Part shown: in pieces, positions 24,547 to 33,025 of the stretch | Layout of the letters: each line of letters begins with the position of its first letter | How positions within the stretch are numbered: the first letter of the stretch is position 1 | Origin: Pseudomonas sp. N40(2020) | GTDB lineage: Bacteria > Pseudomonadota > Gammaproteobacteria > Pseudomonadales > Pseudomonadaceae | NCBI RefSeq assembly: GCF_014472415.1 | Contig: NZ_JACSZV010000005.1 | Coordinates: forward strand, 62,001 to 126,000 | Direction: 5' to 3' | DNA length: 64,000 nucleotides | Translations under genes and position numbers: made by a program | Notes under the pieces: generated by a model | Database searches by the model: none | Seen by the model: the letters and a program-made list of their open reading frames with translations, nothing else | What the model was told of the DNA's origin: nothing

Positions 24547-24885
24547 TTTGATTCAAGGGGGGGCCGCTTGATGATAAGGCAGCCGACGCTGGTCGGCTGA
24601 ATATCGTGGTCTGTCCCCGATTTCTCACAACCGTTTTGCGTGTGTAGCAAACGGGTTCAGATCAGGCATTGGTTACTGAGTTGGACTTGCAGTTGCTTTG
24701 GTTTAATGTTTATGGTGGTATGAATATTCTTGTGGTTGGAGGAAATAACTTTTCTAATAATAGTATTAGTGGCGGTGTGCTGGCAGGCTATCGCAAGATA
24801 GCTGTGCTCACCTCCTATAATGAAAGATTGAAGTCGGCGTATTATTTACCGTTCTCAATTTCCACTTCAGATCGATAACTGCCCG
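24547..24885. other. AT-rich island segment without a recognised gene
   Basis: Between the dusA start region and the first decayed small gene. A hairpin CAGCCGAC-GCTG-GTCGGCTG lies at 24580-24599 with no T-tract. A 69-codon frame at 24669-24878 (starting MVTELDLQLLWFNVYGG) has no good ribosome site and no recognisable family; it may be chance. Confidence 0.3.
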
Positions 24886-25098
24886 TTAAATGAGGCCTCC
24901 CTTCAGTCGAGCCAGGCCTTGCTTGATGTGTCCGGCGTTCTCGCCAATTGCCCCCAAGGTGCCCCGTACGTTGTCTCCTACCTCGCTGATGCCTCGCTTC
25001 TCAGTATCAAGCGTCAGCTCCATCAGCGCTGCCTCTAGGGCGAGCTGATTCTAATACATCCTTTCCAGCACGTCCGATAGCGAATGCTCGGCTGCCAT
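24886..25098 (-). pseudogene. Decayed small island gene, copy 1 (amber codon)
   Basis: Frame of 71 codons starting MAAEHSLSDVLERMY, interrupted by TAG at codon 16, then continuing NQLALEAALMELTLDTEKRG to GHIKQGLARLKGGLI. The second copy at 28551 has CAG at the equivalent codon, so this is a C-to-T nonsense change. The ancestral product is a small acidic helical protein of unknown function. AAAGGAG lies upstream of the ATG. The downstream flank ends in the internal att-like repeat at 25242. Confidence 0.75.
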
Positions 25099-25241
25099 GA
25101 CATCGACTCCTTTCGAAAAAGAAAAGCGTAGTACCGGTGCCCTGCGTGGGAGGTAATTGCTGCATGCTTAGAAATTGCTACGAAGCATTATGTGCTTGAG
25201 GAATGAGCCAAGCTGGCCGGGGTGCAAGCGAGAAGCTACGC

Positions 25242-25253
25242 CCAATCCATCAT
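25242..25253. repeat. att-like repeat, internal copy
   Basis: CCAATCCATCAT, preceded by CGC as in the right copy. It lies exactly 75 bp after the sequence CTTAGAAATTGCTAC (25167), the same spacing as at the right end (28811 to 28886). Confidence 0.65.
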
Positions 25254-25359
25254 AGTTTGAGCAGTTCTGTGGCTTTGATAATTTACTTAATTGGCTGCAC
25301 GATATGCGGATCTGATTAATGCGAAAATTCATTTTAGGTTAATAAGTTCTGTGGTGAAG

Positions 25360-26142
25360 TTAATTTATAAGATGGTTGTTAAATATACTTAGCGCCATTC
25401 GCCCTATTAAAAATACAAGCAGAATTAAGAAAAATATCCTAATGAAGCCGCTTCCATAACGTAATGCTAAAAAAACCCCAGTGAGTGAGCCCGCAATATT
25501 ACAAGCGGCCACCACGCTACCTACTGTCCATAAGACATTCCCAGACGGAACAAAAAATATAAGTGCTGCACTAAATGTTCCCAAGTTAACGAGCTTTGCA
25601 GATGCTGATGCGTTTAAAAAGTCGAAGCCGAAAAATTTAACAAAAACAAAAAGTAGAAGGCTTCCGCTACCTGGTCCAAAAACACCGTCATAAAAACCAA
25701 TCAGACCGCCAAAAAAAATTCCTAATATAATCTCCTTTGTTCCGCAGTGTATGTTTTGGCTGAATAAACCTAGGTTCTTTTCCGTAAAGGTATAAATAGC
25801 CATCGCTATAAGGATAAAAAAAACAACAAATTCCATCAGCTGTTTTGGCACAATGGAGACTGAGGCGGCGCCAAGGAATGCAAATAAAAATGCTGAAAGC
25901 ATGGTGGGGAGCATTAGCCTCCACACGATTTTTATCCTTTTTAAATATCTAAATATTGAGGATAGGTTTCCTGCCAAGACAGCTAATTTGTTAGTGCCAA
26001 AAACTGTAGCAAGGGATTGCTGAGGTAGGGCATGTAAAAGTGCTGGGATTTGTACAAGCCCTCCACCGCCTACCGCAGCGTCTATCAAACCACCGCAAAA
26101 GGCGAAAAAGCCCAGAACGATTAAAGCCTGGTCAAAATCCAT
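25360..26142 (-). CDS. TauE/SafE family sulfite/organosulfonate permease
   Basis: A 260-residue, about eight-helix membrane protein. The start MDFDQALIVLGFFAFCGGLIDAAVGGGGLV, with the GGLIDAAVGGGG glycine motif, and the repeat LGIFFGGLIGFYDGVFGPGSGS in the second half are the duplicated signatures of the TSUP (TauE/SafE) family. Members export sulfite or sulfoacetate or import small anions. It lies 208 bp downstream of the possible diiron oxidase on the same strand and is low in GC. AAAGGATCC precedes the ATG. Substrate cannot be set from sequence. Confidence 0.85.
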   Translation of the reverse strand: MDFDQALIVLGFFAFCGGLIDAAVGGGGLVQIPALLHALPQQSLATVFGTNKLAVLAGNLSSIFRYLKRIKIVWRLMLPTMLSAFLFAFLGAASVSIVPKQLMEFVVFFILIAMAIYTFTEKNLGLFSQNIHCGTKEIILGIFFGGLIGFYDGVFGPGSGSLLLFVFVKFFGFDFLNASASAKLVNLGTFSAALIFFVPSGNVLWTVGSVVAACNIAGSLTGVFLALRYGSGFIRIFFLILLVFLIGRMALSIFNNHLIN

Positions 26143-26350
26143 ATAGAGGATCCTTTCGTAACTTGAATGTCCAGCGAAAAGTCATGATGTCCTCTTATCT
26201 TTAATTATACGCTCTCCTAAATATACCGATTAGTTTACGGCGCGGCTACGTGAGCTAATCGGCAGATTTTCCAAGTGGAAAAAAATAATTTTCGGGCAAA
26301 GCCCTATAGTTTTCGTATCAAATGCTCTAAAGCTGCATTGAGCCTCGTTT

Positions 26351-27325
26351 TTATGCGGTTAGGGCTCGGTGCATCGCCGCAAAAGCCTTTCCTACTCGTT
26401 CATTGTAATTAAGCATAATCCCCTTCAGTCGTCCTAGCTTAAAGTTTGTATCTACAGTTCGACCATATGCTTGCGCCGCAGCTAATGCATGCAACCCATG
26501 CTTGTTTTCAACTTCGCCGGAATGACCTATTACGTATCCCTTGGCGTTACGCAATGATTGAACGTTTGTCCTCAGCGAAGGATTGATTTCAACCAATTTA
26601 TCCTCTATGAACTGAGCGATAAAGTTGTATTCTCGGCCATTCCATAGCTCTGATGCGATAGAAACCATCATAGCATCCATGATCGAGGTTTTATGCTCGA
26701 CTGAATTCAAGGCCGACTTATGTTCCGCTACGCCGGTATTGTATAAAAACTCGGAGAACTCATTGCATTCTTGCACTTTGTATTGGTCACTAACCCAATC
26801 CGTCGCACCAAAGGCGGTGGTCATATGACTATACATACCATCATGCCCCTGGTGCCCAAGCCCAAAATCATCTTTAGCGACTTCATGCATGTGCGCCATA
26901 ACGTTGTGATAACTAATTCGCTTCTCTGCCGGTACCGATATGGCGTCTGCAGATAGGCGCATAATAATTTTAGCTGAGACCAAGCTAGTTGTTTTATGGG
27001 TTTCATTCCATCCATTGAAAAACTTAAGAACAGCAGAGTCTGCAGTTTGTTTTTTTCGGAAAATTCTGAAAGCACTCTCAGTATGAAACTGAGCTTCTTG
27101 CGTGATTGGATGGCGGAGCACTTCAAGCAAAGCATCTTGGGTTTCGGATATTTTCAGGACTTGCGCTGATACCGGCTCCCTGCGGTGGTTTTCAAATATA
27201 ATTCGCCCGGGAATTTTTAAACTCCGAATATGCTTCGGTAGCGCCTCAATAAAAGCCTCACCAAACTCCTGCATAGAAGTTTTTTCAAATGTTTCGAAAC
27301 GAATTTGCGGCGATGCTTGGTTCAT
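26351..27325 (-). CDS. Uncharacterised protein, possible haem-oxygenase-like diiron oxidase
   Basis: A 324-residue soluble protein without signal peptide. Residues 140-170 (YHNVMAHMHEVAKDDFGLGH, then QGHDGMYSHM) resemble the E...GxG...H...LF block of iron-containing redox enzymes (haem-oxygenase-like diiron oxidases). Further candidate ligands occur at Glu226 (SIASELWNG) and in EVENKHGLHALAA (271-283). The match is by pattern only and could be wrong; no other family was recognised. Divergent from a LysR gene 129 bp away and upstream of the TauE permease, it looks like the enzyme of a small regulated catabolic or detoxifying unit. AT-rich and Pseudomonas-atypical codon use support horizontal origin. 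Confidence 0.4.
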   Translation of the reverse strand: MNQASPQIRFETFEKTSMQEFGEAFIEALPKHIRSLKIPGRIIFENHRREPVSAQVLKISETQDALLEVLRHPITQEAQFHTESAFRIFRKKQTADSAVLKFFNGWNETHKTTSLVSAKIIMRLSADAISVPAEKRISYHNVMAHMHEVAKDDFGLGHQGHDGMYSHMTTAFGATDWVSDQYKVQECNEFSEFLYNTGVAEHKSALNSVEHKTSIMDAMMVSIASELWNGREYNFIAQFIEDKLVEINPSLRTNVQSLRNAKGYVIGHSGEVENKHGLHALAAAQAYGRTVDTNFKLGRLKGIMLNYNERVGKAFAAMHRALTA

Positions 27326-27404
27326 GAAGTGTCTCTCTCCTTGAGGACCGATCGAATTGTTACCGATTTTAGTTTCTGCATGAATCCGTCCAAAACTTAA
27401 ACGG

Positions 27405-27423
27405 CTTGATACCTTGTGACAAG
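27405..27423. promoter_or_regulatory. Candidate LysR operator
   Basis: CTTG-N11-CAAG dyad in the 129 bp spacer between the divergent island enzyme and LysR gene, the place and shape expected for a LysR-type box. Confidence 0.35.
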
Positions 27424-27454
27424 TGATTTATAATGAAGTTATCGTTCACTTTTA

Positions 27455-28336
27455 GTGAGTAATGAAGTGGAGCTATCTCAGTTGGCTATGTTCAAAGCAG
27501 TTGTCGATCAAGGTAGTATTGTGCGCGCTTCTGAACTATTGCACTGTGTTCCATCAAATATAACGAACAGGATCAAGTTACTAGAAAGTGAGTTAGGCGT
27601 TTCGTTATTTATAAGGAAGGGGAGGGGGCTAGTTATCAGTCCTTCTGGGAGGTTGTTTCTCAGCTACGCTAACAAGATTTTGTCTTTATGCCAGGAATCA
27701 CAAAGAGCTCTCGACCCTACAGCTGCACCATCGGGGGACTTAAAGATCGGCGCCATAGAGTCCTCCGCTACAGGTAGGTTGCCTAAACTGCTGTCAAAGT
27801 ATCATTGTCTTTATCCATCTGTGCAAATGCAGTTTAGTACTGGAGATTGGTCGCAGTTATTAAAGGATGTGGTTGGTTGTAAACTGGACGGGGCAATTGT
27901 TGCCGTCGGAATTGAGCATGCAGATATTGAAGGTACTGAGATTTACAAGGAGGAATTAGTACTGATAGCTTCTCCAGCTGCGGGAGCGATACGTGAGCCG
28001 CAGGATCTTAGGGGCTTAGATATTTTCATGTGGCCTGAAGGATGCCCATACAGAAAATCGCTGGTAAACTGGCTGGATCTTCATAAAGTGTCGAGTTCTA
28101 TAACTAGCATAGCAAGTTATGGCACTATTCTTGGGTGTGTGAGTTCCGGGGCGGGAGTGTCGTTAGTGCCTAGAGGGGTCTTTGAGCAGTTTAAACTAAT
28201 CGGAGGTATCTGTGGGCAAGTGTTTAGCGATTTACTTCCCGTACAAAATTATTTTATCTGGAACAAGCATGTTGAGTTTCATCGTGCAAAAGACAAGTTT
28301 GCAGAACTATTAAAAGAAGAGTTTAAAGACATATAA
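27455..28336 (+). CDS. LysR-family transcriptional regulator
   Basis: A 293-residue regulator. The N-terminal winged helix-turn-helix (LSQLAMFKAVVDQGSIVRAS, ELLHCVPSNITNRIKLLESE, LGVSLFIRKGRGL) is typical, followed by a periplasmic-binding-like effector domain (about 88-293) beginning GDLKIGAIESSATGRLPKLL. The start is GTG at 27455. It is divergent from the possible oxidase and permease genes and probably controls them in response to their substrate. Low GC like the rest of the island. Confidence 0.9.
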   Translation: MSNEVELSQLAMFKAVVDQGSIVRASELLHCVPSNITNRIKLLESELGVSLFIRKGRGLVISPSGRLFLSYANKILSLCQESQRALDPTAAPSGDLKIGAIESSATGRLPKLLSKYHCLYPSVQMQFSTGDWSQLLKDVVGCKLDGAIVAVGIEHADIEGTEIYKEELVLIASPAAGAIREPQDLRGLDIFMWPEGCPYRKSLVNWLDLHKVSSSITSIASYGTILGCVSSGAGVSLVPRGVFEQFKLIGGICGQVFSDLLPVQNYFIWNKHVEFHRAKDKFAELLKEEFKDI

Positions 28337-28550
28337 CGAAACTTTTCAGTTCGAGGCTTACAGCGCGAACGCCCTGAATTTATTGGACTAGATCTCTTAC
28401 CTGTAACCTCTGTATGTCGCGGCGTAATTTTGCTTGCAGATATTTCGACCGACTCTACTTCTCCTCCTGAGCCAGGCAAACAGATAAATCCATGTCCTAG
28501 GTTGACTACAGCGACTCGGATCTATGCCGCCCCCTTTCCTTTCAGTTAGG
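28337..28550. other. Island spacer without recognised gene
   Basis: 214 bp between the LysR stop and the second decayed gene copy; only chance frames were seen. Confidence 0.3.
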
Positions 28551-28736
28551 CTAAGCCTTGCTTGATGTGTCCAGCGTTCTCGCCAATTGCCCACAAGGCG
28601 CCCCATAGTTGTCTCCTACTCCGCTCGAACCTTGCTGCTCAGCATGGAGCGTCAGCTCCGTCAGGGCTACCTCAAGGGCTAGCTGATTCTGGTACATCCT
28701 TTCCAGCACGTCCGATAACGAAGATTCGTCTGACAT
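28551..28736 (-). pseudogene. Decayed small island gene, copy 2 (frameshift)
   Basis: It begins MSDESSLSDVLERMYQNQLA and stays parallel to copy 1 through GVGDN, then loses one base in the codons after GDN (AACTATGGGG against AACGTACGGGG). The present frame therefore ends in an unrelated tail GAPCGQLARTLDTSSKA. In the shifted frame the downstream DNA would still read AIGENAGHIKQGL as in copy 1. Both copies are thus independently damaged. Function unknown. Confidence 0.7.
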
Positions 28737-28885
28737 GGATTCGACTCCTTTCGAGAAAAATTACAAGCATCGTACCGGCAGTGCACTTGTTAGACAGCAG
28801 TTGCGGCTTGCTTAGAAATTGCTACAGGACGAAGAAATTTCAGCGGGCAAGCCAGTCAATCTGGGGTTTTGTCTCAGACCTGCGC

Positions 28886-28909
28886 CCAATCCATCATCGG
28901 TGCGACGGA
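28886..28909. repeat. att-like direct repeat, right copy with displaced dusA 5' remnant
   Basis: It differs from the dusA copy at two of 24 bases. On the minus strand the repeat and its right flank read ...LSVAPMMDW, the start of DusA, then AQV and a stop. This looks like the original dusA 5' end left behind by the insertion. Confidence 0.75.
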
Positions 28910-28928
28910 CAGCTCTTGAAAAATAAGT

Positions 28929-28977
28929 GCACAGAGCTCCTAGCAAATGGCGACAGGCTTGGGTTCGATCTCTGTGC
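28929..28977. other. Stem-loop with perfect 8-bp closing helix beside the island end
   Basis: GCACAGAG at 28929-28936 pairs with CTCTGTGC at 28970-28977; the 3' side carries GGGTTCGATC, reminiscent of a tRNA T-arm. The T-stem does not pair properly and there is no anticodon arm, so it is not a tRNA gene; possibly a tRNA-like relic or chance. Confidence 0.25.
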
Positions 28978-29050
28978 TCATTAAAATTTTAAACACAGAA
29001 AAACACGCATGTTTAGATGAGACATATTGTTGTAGTCGGCCACCTACAAC

Positions 29051-29354
29051 ACCTTGCGCCTCCCCCTACACGTAAGACAGAATCCGCCGGCTTGTGCGTC
29101 TAGCTCGCGGGTTCTATCGTTCCTGGGTCACTGAAAACCAGTGATCGGGTTTGGTAGCCCGTCTCCGTCAGAAGCACAAGACTACTGTCTTTCGAGGGCG
29201 TTTCTCGTCTTCGTTTTATGGTGGTCATGCGCGGGGCGTCTTCGGATGCGCCGGGGTTCCTGACGACCGGTCTACCAACCTGCGTATGGCCTCCACCCTT
29301 CGTTTGGTAGCGAGAGTGATGGCTCCTTTTCGTTAATCCGTCAGGAGTTACACC
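29051..29354 (+). promoter_or_regulatory. Long structured leader of the DUF6124 gene
   Basis: This untranslated stretch contains a hairpin TCACTG-AAAAC-CAGTGA near 29129-29145 and the string GGGGCGTCTTCGGATGCGCC then GGGGTTCCTGACGACCGGTC. From memory, closely similar sequences precede DUF6124/DUF3077-type genes at several loci in Pseudomonas genomes; I could not check this. A leader RNA or a repeated promoter cassette are the options. No convincing plus-strand gene fits. Confidence 0.45.
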
Positions 29355-29717
29355 ATGTTCAAACCAACACCCAACCCACCAGAAACCGATCCCGCATCCC
29401 CCTACGAATCCCCCCATTCCAAAAAGCTCCACGAAGCCGCCGAGCGTGCTCTTGATCACTATCTCCTTCCCGCCAGCCAGATCATGGCCAGCACCAACGA
29501 GCCCGAACGCATGTACTTCGCCAATCCGAAGTACGACACCGAGTCCCTGCTGGCCAACGCCAGTGAAACGCTGAGTTCCGCGTCCGAGTTGCTCAACAAC
29601 TTCGCCGCGCTGCTTGATCCCTCGAACCGCAAAACCGCGCTAGGCATTGCGCAGGTGGTGATGTTGGGTGAGTTGGCGGTGAATCAGGCGTTGGATCACG
29701 TCGAAATCAAGCCGTAA
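29355..29717 (+). CDS. DUF6124 (former DUF3077) family protein
   Basis: A 120-residue cytoplasmic protein, mainly helical. It shows the family layout: a Pro-rich start MFKPTPNPPETDPASPYESP, then KKLHEAAERALDHYLLP, DTESLLANASETLSSASELL and a final helix GIAQVVMLGELAVNQALDHV. The family is almost restricted to Pseudomonas and has no known function. GGAG precedes the ATG, and a long leader lies upstream. Confidence 0.8.
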   Translation: MFKPTPNPPETDPASPYESPHSKKLHEAAERALDHYLLPASQIMASTNEPERMYFANPKYDTESLLANASETLSSASELLNNFAALLDPSNRKTALGIAQVVMLGELAVNQALDHVEIKP

Positions 29718-30169
29718 ACCCGTGTCCCTCTGCGGCGTGCGGCAGGCCGTCGCCGCAGAGGGGCGGGCGTCTGGATCGGTATTTTGTGTCATTTTGCGCC
29801 AGTAGCGATGTGCCACAATTTGTGATGGCAATGCGTCATCACGCGACTCTAAAAGTTCAATCATTGTGCAAAAATAAAAAGTTGTACAAGTTTTCCTAAA
29901 GTTTATAGCATCCCTTCCAGATACCTTTTGCTGAATCGATAAATCTTGCGTCCAGACGCCCTGTTTGCGACGTGATGGTTTTGTCTGCCGATGCTTGTGT
30001 CGGGTTTCTTTGACGCATCAACCGCATCGCATTTTGCATTTCCGGGACAGCTGGAGCGTCCCGTATCACGCCTTGGATGACGACCCCCGAATGTCTGGAC
30101 GGTGACTGCGGTTGCCGAAGATCTATTTTTTGTGCCTGGCGTTTCGCGTCAGGGCGTTTGAGGCTGAAT
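29718..30169. other. Intergenic region between DUF6124 and chemoreceptor genes
   Basis: 452 bp. A strong hairpin with 12-bp arms CCCTCTGCGGCG / CGCCGCAGAGGG at 29726-29762 follows the DUF6124 gene but has no T-tract. The rest turns AT-rich near 29860-29920 and probably holds the chemoreceptor promoter. No gene seen. Confidence 0.45.
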
Positions 30170-32104
30170 ATGGCAGTTGCATCGAATTTTCTGGGTGATA
30201 TCAAAGTTTCCCGCAAGCTGGGAACCGGTTTCGGCATTCTTTTGCTGGCTGTTTTGGCGGTTGCTTTCATTGGCTATAACAGCAACAGCGTGCTGGTTGA
30301 TCGCTTGAGTACGACGCGGCTGATCGGCACGTTGAATGACGCTACGCAAAATATGCGTCTGTCCGAGAAACAATACGAAGCCGCTGCTGACGCTGCCTTC
30401 GTCGATTCTTATCACGCTCAGTTGAATGTCTTGCAGGGCCTTGTGAGCAAGGCGCTGGACACGTTGACGCGCGCTGAAAACCAGCAAGCCTTGAAGGCGT
30501 TGCAAGCCACGATTGTTGCCTACGATCAGAAGGTAAAGCGGCTGATTGATGCCGATAAGTCGACGACGGATGCCCTGAAACCGCTGGGTGCGCTGTCGGA
30601 CAAGTACGCGCAGACTTTTGCCGGCATGCTTGAAAGCACCACAACCAATGCCCTGGCGTCCGCCGATGGCGAGCGCGTTCGGGAGTTGCGCACGGTTGCT
30701 GACTTGCGCAACGGCATGACCACGTTTCGCCTGATGTTGCGTCGTTACATTGCGGTACCCGACGACGCGAACAAAAAAGTGCTGATGGAAACCATCGACA
30801 CGTTCCTGAGTGATATCACCAAGGCGCGTACCAGCCTGCCGGCGACCCTGTCGAGTCAACTGGAAGAAGCGCACGCCGGGATGCGTCGTTATCGCGAAGT
30901 CTTGGTGGAAGTGGCCGGGCTGTTTGAGCAGAAGCAGAGCATGCGTCAGCAGGTCGACCAGGAAAGCAAGGCGATGGACAGCATCATGAACGGCCTGATG
31001 GACACCCAGCAGCGCCTGGCGCGTGAAGATCAGCGCTCAGCCTTTATTCAGATGGCGGTGTTGACCGTGTTGGCGCTGGTGGTCGGGCTGTTTGCTTCGG
31101 TGGTCATCTCGCGGCAGATCACTTTACCGCTGGCGCTGACGGTTGATCTGGCTCGACGTATTGCCAAAGGCGATCTGACGGTTCACGCCAAATCGGCGCG
31201 CAAAGATGAGTTGGGCGATCTGCAAAACGCGATGCAGGACATGGCGCAGAACCTGAATACGCTGGTGCAAGGCATCGGCAACGGCGTCACGCATATTTCC
31301 ACCTCAGCGGAAAAACTCTCGGCCATGAGCGAGCAGACCAGCGCGGGTGTTCGACAGCAGAAAAGTGAAGTGGATCAAGTCGCCACGGCGATGCACGAAA
31401 TGGCTTCGACGGTGCAGGAAGTTGCCCGTAACACAACAGACGCCTCGGCTGCCGCGACCTTGGCCGATCAGCAGGCGCGTCACGGCAGTACGGTGGTGAA
31501 GCAGGCGACGGTGCAGATCAGCGAGCTCGCGGTGGCCATTGAAGAGTTGGGTGGTGCGATGAATGTGCTGTCTCAGGACAGTGAGCAGATTGGCAAAGTG
31601 ATCGATGTGATCAAAGCCGTCGCGGAGCAGACCAATTTGCTCGCGTTGAACGCCGCTATCGAAGCGGCGCGGGCGGGGGAGCAGGGCCGTGGTTTCGCCG
31701 TGGTGGCAGACGAGGTGCGTTCGCTGGCGCAGCGGACACAGGACTCGACCAAGGAAATCGAAGCGCTGATCGTCACCCTGCAACAGGGCACGCAAGCGGC
31801 TTCTACGCTGATGGCTTCCAGCCGCGAGCGCACCCTCGATACGGTGGTGTTGGCGCAGAAGGCCGAGCTGGCGATTACCGAGATCAATCAGTCCATCGGC
31901 ACGATCCAGGAAATGAGCTTGCAGATATCGGCCGCTGCCGAGCAGCAAAGTGCCGTGGCCGACGAGATCAATCGCAGCATTGTCAGTGTGCGTGATGTGG
32001 CCGACCAGTCGGCGGTTGCCAGTGAAGAGAGTGCAGCGGCGACGATTGAGTTGGCGTCGCTGGGGCAGGACTTGCAGCGAATGACCGCGCATTTCCGCAC
32101 TTGA
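30170..32104 (+). CDS. Methyl-accepting chemotaxis protein with large helical sensor domain
   Basis: A 644-residue receptor. Membrane segment 1 at about 17-36, a periplasmic helical domain of about 250 residues (36-288), segment 2 at about 290-312, HAMP to about 365, then the signalling domain with the conserved hairpin tip [20 protein letters not shown] followed by [15 protein letters not shown] (about 487-523). The size and helical character of the sensor fit the HBM (helical bimodular) class, which in Pseudomonas binds organic acids. The start at 30170 has TGAGG upstream and removes a non-membrane tail present in the longer frame. It signals to CheA. Confidence 0.92.
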   Translation: MAVASNFLGDIKVSRKLGTGFGILLLAVLAVAFIGYNSNSVLVDRLSTTRLIGTLNDATQNMRLSEKQYEAAADAAFVDSYHAQLNVLQGLVSKALDTLTRAENQQALKALQATIVAYDQKVKRLIDADKSTTDALKPLGALSDKYAQTFAGMLESTTTNALASADGERVRELRTVADLRNGMTTFRLMLRRYIAVPDDANKKVLMETIDTFLSDITKARTSLPATLSSQLEEAHAGMRRYREVLVEVAGLFEQKQSMRQQVDQESKAMDSIMNGLMDTQQRLAREDQRSAFIQMAVLTVLALVVGLFASVVISRQITLPLALTVDLARRIAKGDLTVHAKSARKDELGDLQNAMQDMAQNLNTLVQGIGNGVTHISTSAEKLSAMSEQTSAGVRQQKSEVDQVATAMHEMASTVQEVARNTTDASAAATLADQQARHGSTVVKQATVQISELAVAIEELGGAMNVLSQDSEQIGKVIDVIKAVAEQTNLLALNAAIEAARAGEQGRGFAVVADEVRSLAQRTQDSTKEIEALIVTLQQGTQAASTLMASSRERTLDTVVLAQKAELAITEINQSIGTIQEMSLQISAAAEQQSAVADEINRSIVSVRDVADQSAVASEESAAATIELASLGQDLQRMTAHFRT

Positions 32105-32239
32105 TTTTGTGAACGATGAGCCCACGGCGCCTTCAATATATTCAGGCGCCGTTGGGCTACAGTTATGGCTGGGTAGCACATAACCGAACAGCTGCTTATT
32201 GATCATATGGACGTTTACAACCCGTTATCAGGGGGCTTC

Positions 32240-33019
32240 ATGACCGAATTTCCAAAATCATCCGCCTCTCCCGGAGGCTGCCAGGGCTGTAAAAACAAAG
32301 GCGCGCCGGATCTGGATTTCGCTTTTGCGTTTCAGCCGATTGTGGATCTGCGCGATCAAACGACCTTTGCCCATGAAGCCTTGGTTCGCGGCGTGAATGG
32401 CGAAGGTGCGTTGTCAGTCCTGGAGCAGGTGGACGATCAAAACCGATATCGATTTGATCAACTGTGTCGTGTGCGGGCGATTTCCACGGCGGCTCAGTTA
32501 GGTATGACCGAGTACCTCTCGATCAACTTTTTGCCGAATGCCGTTTACCGTCCGGAATTGTGCATTCGCAGCACGCTTGAAGCGGCGCGCGCTCACGGGT
32601 TCCCGCTGGATCGCCTGATCTTCGAGGCGGTTGAGGGCGAGCACGTTGAAAAGAACAGCCATCTGACGAACATTTTGCGTGAGTACCGTGAGTTTGGTTT
32701 CAAGACGGCAATCGACGACTTTGGCGCAGGCTATTCCGGCCTTAACCTGTTGGCGGATTTTCAGCCGGATTTGATCAAGCTGGACATGGCGCTGGTCCGG
32801 GATATTCACCTTGATCGTGTGCGCCAGACCATCGTGCGCAACGTCGTGAACATGTGTAGAGAATTGGGCGTTGAGGTGATCGCCGAGGGCATTGAAGATG
32901 CCCAGGAAAGAGACTTTCTCGCCGATTGCGGCATTTATCTGATGCAGGGTTTCTGGTTCGCCAAGCCTGCTTTCAAATCGCTGGCGCAGATCCCCAAAGG
33001 TGCGTGGCTGGAGAGATGA
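32240..33019 (+). CDS. Stand-alone EAL-domain c-di-GMP phosphodiesterase with N-terminal CxxC
   Basis: A 259-residue protein. After a short tail with C14-Q-G-C17 comes an EAL domain: EALVRG (E46), the substrate/metal residues in INFLPNA and FEAVEGE, IDDFGAGYSGLNLL, LIKLDMALVR, EVIAEGIE and MQGFWFAKP. All residues usually required for c-di-GMP hydrolysis appear present. The start at 32240 has AGGGGG upstream; the ATG at 32207 would add 11 residues. The cysteine pair suggests redox or metal sensing. It lies 135 bp after the chemoreceptor gene. Confidence 0.88.
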   Translation: MTEFPKSSASPGGCQGCKNKGAPDLDFAFAFQPIVDLRDQTTFAHEALVRGVNGEGALSVLEQVDDQNRYRFDQLCRVRAISTAAQLGMTEYLSINFLPNAVYRPELCIRSTLEAARAHGFPLDRLIFEAVEGEHVEKNSHLTNILREYREFGFKTAIDDFGAGYSGLNLLADFQPDLIKLDMALVRDIHLDRVRQTIVRNVVNMCRELGVEVIAEGIEDAQERDFLADCGIYLMQGFWFAKPAFKSLAQIPKGAWLER

Positions 33020-33025
33020 TCTCGT

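Larger units (their letters stand above)
24415..28909. mobile_element. Remnant genomic island integrated in the 5' end of dusA
   Basis: The segment is strikingly AT-rich against its surroundings and is bounded by near-identical 24-bp repeats at 24415-24438 (inside dusA) and 28886-28909 (22 of 24 bases equal), with a 12-bp internal copy at 25242. It carries a permease, a possible diiron oxidase, a LysR regulator and two decayed copies of one small gene. No integrase or transfer gene remains. dusA-specific integrases are known in Proteobacteria, so a deleted dusA-targeting element, probably two in tandem, explains the structure. Confidence 0.75.

Noticed and set aside
24669..24878. A 69-codon plus-strand frame in the island
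   Set aside because: AT-rich region, no ribosome site at its start and no recognisable product; kept only as a mention in the spacer entry.
28961..28980. A tRNA gene end at the island's right border
   Set aside because: The T-stem does not pair and no anticodon or D arm can be drawn; at most a relic.
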